64,000 nt of DNA from Silene conica. Its lineage: Eukaryota > Streptophyta > Magnoliopsida > Caryophyllales > Caryophyllaceae. Shown in pieces: positions 59,385-64,000 of the stretch. A program made the translations under genes and the position numbers. Numbering within the stretch: position 1 is the first letter of the stretch; every line of letters begins with the position of its first letter. The stretch spans positions 4,922,649 to 4,986,648 of the forward strand of contig CM055312.2 in assembly GCA_029255685.2 (NCBI GenBank), given 5' to 3'. The notes under the pieces were generated by a model. The model was given only the letters and a program-made list of their open reading frames with translations, did not search any database and was not told the origin of the DNA.

Positions 59385-60637
59385 AGCTTTAAAATTTTAA
59401 ATAGGAGAAGCAATATATCCCACATCGAAAAATTAGGAAAATAAGTAAAGAAAATATGGTATCAAATAATTTTAAAGTAGATAATATTCAGTAGTAGAGT
59501 TATTTAAAAAAAATACGAGAAAGTGGTAATTAGACCACTTTACTTTAATTAGTGGATTGTGAAATTAGACTTTTTCAAAACAATTTTAGAGGGGAGCATA
59601 TAAAAAGTAGAAAAAGTTTCAACATATTTAAACTATCTATTTAAATATTTTTTAGATTTTAAGTATCAATATATCCCACATGGGAAAAAAAAAATTAGGG
59701 GAAAAAACAAAGAAAATAAGGTATCAAACAATTTATAGAGTATTAATATTATACAGTAAATTTGATTATAAAATAATGTTTCCAACTTTTAACTATCTAT
59801 GTAAATACTTTTTAGATCTTAATTGGGGTAGTAATATATCCCACATGAAAAAAATTGGTGAAGAAAGAACGAAATAGGGTATAAAATAATTTTAGAGGGA
59901 AAAATATCAAAAAGTAGAGAAAACTTTAACATATTTAAACTATCTATTTAAATTATTTTTAGAATTTAATTAGAAGTACCAATATATCCCACATTGAAAA
60001 AATAGGGTAAGAAAAACAATTATTAGACAGTAGAGTTTGTAGAGTTTTAATATTAGACAGTAGATTTGATTATAAAATAATTATTTAGATCTTAATTGGG
60101 AATAGTAATATATCTCACATTTTTCTTTATTACCACCATGTGGTAGTATTTAATTCGTTTAAATTTAAGAAAAACAATATTCGTTTTAGGCTACATTTAC
60201 TATACATGGAATGGTAAAAACAACTTTGGTTTCGCTTCAACTCACATTCACCGAGCTACTATCACATAAGCTTGTTAAGTACGGAGGACTAAGGGTGTAT
60301 GATCATTTTTTATACTTTAAATATAACAAGTATCAAAAGAAAGATGTATTCATACATATATATTGTATCTTAAGTAAATGATGAGTTGTTATGCCTTTTT
60401 TTATTTACGAATTAAAACCTTTTACAACAATAATCTAAAGAAAAAATGTTCCATTCAAGTGTCAATTAGCGTAGCTAATTAAATCACAAGATGTGAAATA
60501 ATAACTGTTAATCAAGTTATGTTAGCCTTATAATTGTACTACAACTCTCTTTACACAATAAAGACCAAAGCGCTCTTAAACATTTTACATATAGCCAATC
60601 ATTTTAGAACCCGTGCAACGCACGGGCCTCCCACTAG

Positions 60638-60739
60638 TACCTTTAATATTTGGAGCTTCTGAAACCTCTACTACCACTCTTCTTTTGAATAAATCACAAA
60701 CTCTTTGATTGGCAATTTCTTTTACCAACGTTGTTTTTT
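60638..60739 (-). CDS. NLR exon 2, part before the Helitron: P-loop end and RNBS-A start
   Basis: 102 nt after acceptor TTTGAATGCAG. It encodes the rest of the P-loop (EKTTLVKEI) and the start of RNBS-A (VVVEVSEAPNIKG), and stops at the Helitron. The first codon, shared with exon 1, reads GAA (Glu) where the family has Gly. Confidence 0.85.
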
Positions 60740-61305
60740 CTGCATTCAAATTTTAATTACCAAGATATTTACTGTTATTCACATAAAGCTTCAAAATGCA
60801 CTATTAAAAAAACACCGAAGAATTAACTAGGGCAAACTTCATTCTTAAGATGAAGCCGCAAAATAATAGACGTAATTGTTATATCACACATAAAAATAAT
60901 AGATTAGCATTTATCTATGTGAATTGTTGATAGAGGGTTCTACTTTAAGATGAAGCCACAAAATAATTATACCGGTACAACTTTTTTCCAATACGTCTTA
61001 CTTGTGATAGATTATCCGTCACAAGCTTGTGACGGGTCAAGTATCACCCATTGAATAAAATAAGATAAAAAGTAGGATGCATGAGGAATCTCAAATGATA
61101 TGTCTTTATTTTCCCATGTGAGTTTTATTTGACCCGTCACAAGCTTGTAACAGATATCAACGGTCACAAACGAGAATTTGTGATTTCTTAAAGCCTGATA
61201 TACATCTCTCTTTTCCTTTCCAGGAACAAAAGCGATAAATCAATTCAAACAATGAATAAAGAAAAGATTGTACAATGAAGAAAGAAAAAGAAAAAGAAAA
61301 CATAC
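60740..61305 (-). other. NLR intron 1
   Basis: 566 bp from GTATGTTTTC to TTTGAATGCAG, splitting the P-loop codon in phase 1. It contains a foldback MITE (60998-61187). Confidence 0.75.
60998..61187. mobile_element. two-armed foldback MITE of the GTCACAAGCTTGTGAC family in NLR intron 1
   Basis: The left arm CCGTCACAAGCTTGTGACGG (with GTCAAGTATCACCCA) is inverted at the right (TTTGACCCGTCACAAGCTTG and a CACAAACGAGAATTTGTG tail). Same family as 13955-14134. Confidence 0.7.
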
Positions 61306-62485
61306 CGCAACCTCCCATGCCAAATACACCAATGATGTTAGTTTGATCATCTTTTAAAGCTTTCAATACTTTTTTCACAAGTTCTTCTCTTGATTCTAAA
61401 CCCTCCTTGAACTCGCCAGGAATGTTTTCAAATTCATCATATCTTTTACGTTTAGTCGCTCGACCCAAAGGACAGTCTTTGATCAGAGTCTCATTGATAT
61501 CCTTCACCATATTTGTAGCTAATACACTCAAATCATGACAATGACGGTAAGATTGGAAGGGAACCACACAGCAGCCGCAGTACGTGTGCGGCTTGCCGTT
61601 TTCTTCAACCAGCTTCGACCCAGAATTCTTGCTCAAAACGGCATCCATGACTTGCAACCCTAAACTTACACGCTCAGGCAGGGCCTTCCGGAACTTCTCA
61701 TCATCCAGAAAGGCCATCAAGCTTCCCATACGCTTACGCCAATTCATAACTTTCTCTTTGATGAGATTGTTACTGTTACTAACTGCTTGCACGTCCTCTT
61801 CATCGTGATCATTTTGCTCAATCTTGTTTCGAACAATATCCTCTCCTTTGTTCAAAAGCAAGCCCATCTCAACACTGCCTTTTGTGAGCTTCTCAAGATC
61901 TTCATCGTTTAACAGGTTACCGACAGCAACAGCCGCATCATCTGTTTTTAAAAACATAAACTCCTCGGCAATATCCTTCATAACATCGGCAGCTACTTTC
62001 GCAATTTTCTTGTAATCAGCATCCTCCGTGGCATCAGAAACATGTCCACCACCGGCCACTGGATTACACTTGTTCTTTACAACATTTACGACAATGTCAA
62101 AGATATCCCGATCCTCTTTCCATAACTTCTTCAAAACAGCATGTTCCATCATTTTGACGACATTTGCAGCCACCTTTTCATCATTCATAAGCTTCTTTAA
62201 TTCATCACTCTTGATCAACTTCAAAAAACTTTTGTGCCAATTCATAGCTTCGATTGTCATCACCCGCAAATTGGCCTTGCCAGCCATCACTTCAGCATCA
62301 AGAAGCTCTTTCTTCCCATGTAATATGTCAAGCTCTCTCACCAAAGCATCTATGTTATCACCATAAGTTTTGATAAACATCAAATAGTTTTGCATCTTAT
62401 CGACAAACAAATTCTTAAGAGCCCCTCCCACAACTTTTGCAGCTTCTGTTATCGGTATCAGCCCACAAACAGAACAACACTCCAA
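61306..62485 (-). CDS. NLR exon 1: long N-terminal domain and first half of P-loop
   Basis: 1180 nt, 393 codons plus one base, ending GGTTGCG|GTATGT. The N-terminal region is about twice the usual length of an RPS2-like coiled-coil domain and shows three similar helical segments (around residues 90, 195 and 270) with NDExxxKL or DDExxxKA cores. The first in-frame codon here is TTG at 62485. A stop lies shortly upstream with no ATG between; the next Met codon is at 62395 (residue 31). Either the start codon mutated, or the adjacent copia insertion removed it. Confidence 0.8.
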
Positions 62486-62682
62486 CTCCGTCTCAAACTC
62501 TCCCTCACACGCCTCTTCAGTCCAAACATCCTACAAGTCTACTCCTAGTACATCTCCTAGTCTCAATGTAATTGTAGTCCAATAGAATCCTATGTATACT
62601 AACCTAGCTTGTATTATCTAGTATAAATAGCTACATGTATTTCAGAATGTATTCATTCAATTATAATATAAACACATTCTCA
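62486..62682 (+). repeat. 5' LTR of an Ale-like copia, left boundary unresolved
   Basis: The right end CATTCTCA is fixed by the primer site that follows. A TATA box (TATAAATAG, about 62620) lies about 60 bp before the end. The left boundary falls somewhere in 62486-62530, where I find no TG start; the 3' LTR that would settle it is outside the window. Confidence 0.6.
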
Positions 62683-62684
62683 TA

Positions 62685-62693
62685 TGGTATCAA
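62685..62693 (+). other. primer binding site, initiator tRNA-Met type
   Basis: TGGTATCAA two bases after the LTR end CTCA, complementary to initiator tRNA-Met. The usual position for copia elements. Confidence 0.8.
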
Positions 62694-62791
62694 GAAGTCA
62701 CAAAAGATCCACCAACAACCACCTCTCCACACGCCAAACAACCACCTTCAAACGTCCCGCTGCCAACCCACTTCCAGTCTCTCGTTTCACC

Positions 62792-64000
62792 ATGGCCCCA
62801 AACGAGCACACCATTCCCAACCCACACGACCCAAACACGCCTCTCGTGTCTCTCAATTTTACCAATTGTGTGAAACTAACCCCCTTGAACTATGTCTCAT
62901 GGCGTTTCCAACTAATGAATATCCTATTCGGGTATAGTCTCCTTGGCTATCTCGATGGCACCACTACTCCACCAAATACCACAATTGAAACCGAAGAGAA
63001 GAAAACCAAGCCCAACCCGGCCTATCTTACATAGCTTAAACAAGATGGTCTAATCCTTGGAAACCTCATGGGCACACTCACCTCCACCGTACAAGCACTC
63101 ATTGTTAGTGCCACCACCGCAAAACAAGCATGGGACATACTTGCAAGTACCTATGCTAACCCCTCTAGGGCACATGTCCTTCAACTCAAAGATCGTCTTG
63201 ATTCGATCGTAAAACAATCCAACCAATCCATTAGTGACTACATGAATACCTTCAAAGCATGTATTGACCAACTAGCACTTCTTGGCAAAACCGTTGATCA
63301 AGACGACATTGTTTCTAAGGTCCTCAAAGGCCTTGATTACAATCTCTACAAACCCGTCATAGACACCGTCCGTGCCCGTGATAACCCTATCTCCTTTGAA
63401 CTCCTTCATGAAAAACTCCTCCATCATGAATTACTCCTACAACAACAACCCACCACCGACCTCTTCCCACCTTCGGCCAACTATGCCCACCGCTCCAAAA
63501 ACACCTACAACAACCGTTCCTACCAAAACTCCACCACCACGCCCAACAACAACAACAACCAGCCGCCGAACTCCACTGCTGCCGCGGCTGCCTACACCCC
63601 TCGCCCCTTCAAAGGGCGTTGTCAATGGTGTCGCCAAGTTGGTCATGTCATTGCCAATTGTCCTTACTTCCGCAAGCTTTACCCTAACATCAATTTTCCC
63701 GCCCCAAATCGCAACAACCAACCACAAGCCCACATCGCCACCTCTTCCACCACCATGACCGACCAAAACACCTATCTCTTGGACAGTGGTGCCTCGCACC
63801 ACGTGACAAATGACCTCGATACCCTTGCTATGCACTCACCCTATCTCGGTCCTGACAACCTCTACATTGGTGACGGCTCCTCTCTTGATATTGCCAACAT
63901 AGGTAATTTATGCATTCAAAATTTTAATCTTAAATTTCCTAATGTTCTCCATGTTCCTCGTATCTCTCGCAATATTTTATCTATTTCTCAATTATGTCAA
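62792..64000 (+). pseudogene. Ale-like copia gag and protease start, one nonsense codon, runs off the window
   Basis: Met at 62792 opens Gag. A TAG at 63032-63034 replaces what is normally a Trp codon (AYLT-stop-LKQDG), after which the frame is open to the window edge. Features: Gag central region (63035-63480), an Asn/Thr/Pro-rich linker, CCHC knuckle C-x2-C-x4-H-x4-C (about 63619-63661) and protease DSGASHH (about 63782). It is related to, but clearly distinct from, the Ale-like copia at 23373-30172. Integrase and reverse transcriptase lie outside the window. Confidence 0.88.

Larger units (their letters stand above)
53930..60120 (+). repeat. satellite-like tandem array filling the Helitron
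   Basis: Irregular units of about 80-400 bp share ATTTTAATTAGGAGT, ACACAACACTACACCT, AGTCCCACATTGAAAAATTA and AGGGTATAAAA. Two recent larger duplications are visible: about 390 bp (54971 against 55361) and about 756 bp (56870 against 57626). The right third (58600-60120) is more diverged. No protein is encoded. Confidence 0.85.
53725..60637 (+). mobile_element. 6.9-kb Helitron inserted in NLR exon 2
   Basis: It starts TCAATCAATCAATCAA after A (53724) and ends with stem CCCGTGC/GCACGGG (60610-60626, 3-nt loop), CCTCCCA and CTAG (60634-60637), followed by T (60638). Removing it restores the NLR reading frame exactly. No Rep/helicase coding region is present. About 6.2 kb is a diverged AT-rich tandem array, interrupted by one Stowaway-like MITE. 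The orientation is opposite to the gene. Confidence 0.9.
43407..62485 (-). pseudogene. large CC-NB-ARC-LRR (NLR) resistance-type gene, split by a Helitron and lacking an ATG
   Basis: Intracellular immune receptors of this family detect pathogen effectors and act as ATP/ADP-switched signalling proteins. My model has exons 62485-61306, 60739-60638 plus 53724-52927 (one exon split by a Helitron), 52180-50820, 45188-44751 and 44609-43407. The total is 5082 nt, 1693 residues plus stop; all introns are GT-AG and phases agree. Residues 1-393 are helical N-terminal. NB-ARC motifs: P-loop GMGGCEKTT (389-397), kinase 2 ILIVLDNVW (462-470), RNBS-B LLITTRE, GLPL (553-556), RNBS-D and IHD (679-681). LRRs fill the rest. 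Intron 3 is 5.6 kb and transposon-filled. Defects: first codon TTG, not ATG; Glu in place of a P-loop Gly; and a 6.9-kb Helitron in exon 2. Splicing out the Helitron is possible in principle but unproven. Confidence 0.85.

Noticed and set aside
54000..60100. CRISPR-like or centromeric satellite interpretation of the repeat array
   Set aside because: Units are irregular in length without unique spacers, the array is bounded by Helitron ends, and the genome is a plant's.

Overview
The window is plant nuclear DNA, from a eudicot and quite possibly a member of the Caryophyllales. That placement is an inference from the transposon families and the low gene density, and I could not test it. It shows long AT-rich stretches, spliceosomal GT-AG introns, many nested LTR retrotransposons, Helitrons, hAT, CACTA, Tourist-like and Stowaway-like elements, and one large NLR (CC-NB-ARC-LRR) disease-resistance gene. 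There are no bacterial-type operons, rRNA genes or CRISPR arrays.

Layout, left to right. 1-6821 (minus) is the gag-pol region and 5' LTR of an Athila-like Ty3/gypsy element. It has inserted into the integrase of a Tork-like Ty1/copia element, whose 3' half and 3' LTR follow at 6822-10142. 10143-13170 holds low-complexity CCA DNA, a truncated gypsy LTR and one end of a CACTA element. A possible small two-exon gene lies on the minus strand at 13394-13733. 13955-22400 is mostly MITE and Helitron territory: a foldback MITE, a Helitron, a hAT inside a hAT-like element, a Tourist-like MITE and a decayed acidic-repeat coding remnant. 23070-30895 is a nested stack: a long-inverted-repeat element holds a complete Ale-like copia with unusual TA...CA LTR ends, that copia's gag holds a solo LTR, and a short Helitron sits next to it.

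31348-62485 is dominated by the NLR family. The main gene runs on the minus strand from 62485 to 43407. Its five exons sum to a whole number of codons (1693 residues plus stop). It is damaged: there is no ATG at its 5' end, a copia element abuts that end, a P-loop glycine is replaced by glutamate, and a 6.9-kb Helitron (53725-60637) splits exon 2. A partial duplicate of its last two LRR exons lies at 31348-33091. Between the duplicate and the gene are a minus-strand Helitron containing a complete CACTA element (33563-36344), a hAT element, a copia pol fragment and another Helitron. 62486-64000 is the 5' LTR and gag of a further Ale-like copia that runs off the window.

The signals most worth following are: the Helitron that splits the NLR exon exactly between A and T; its internal array, which repeatedly pairs a motif matching the plant snRNA upstream sequence element with a TATA box 32-36 bp downstream; the 21-bp palindromic repeat shared by the U3 and the gag coding region of the Athila-like element; and the small two-exon gene.
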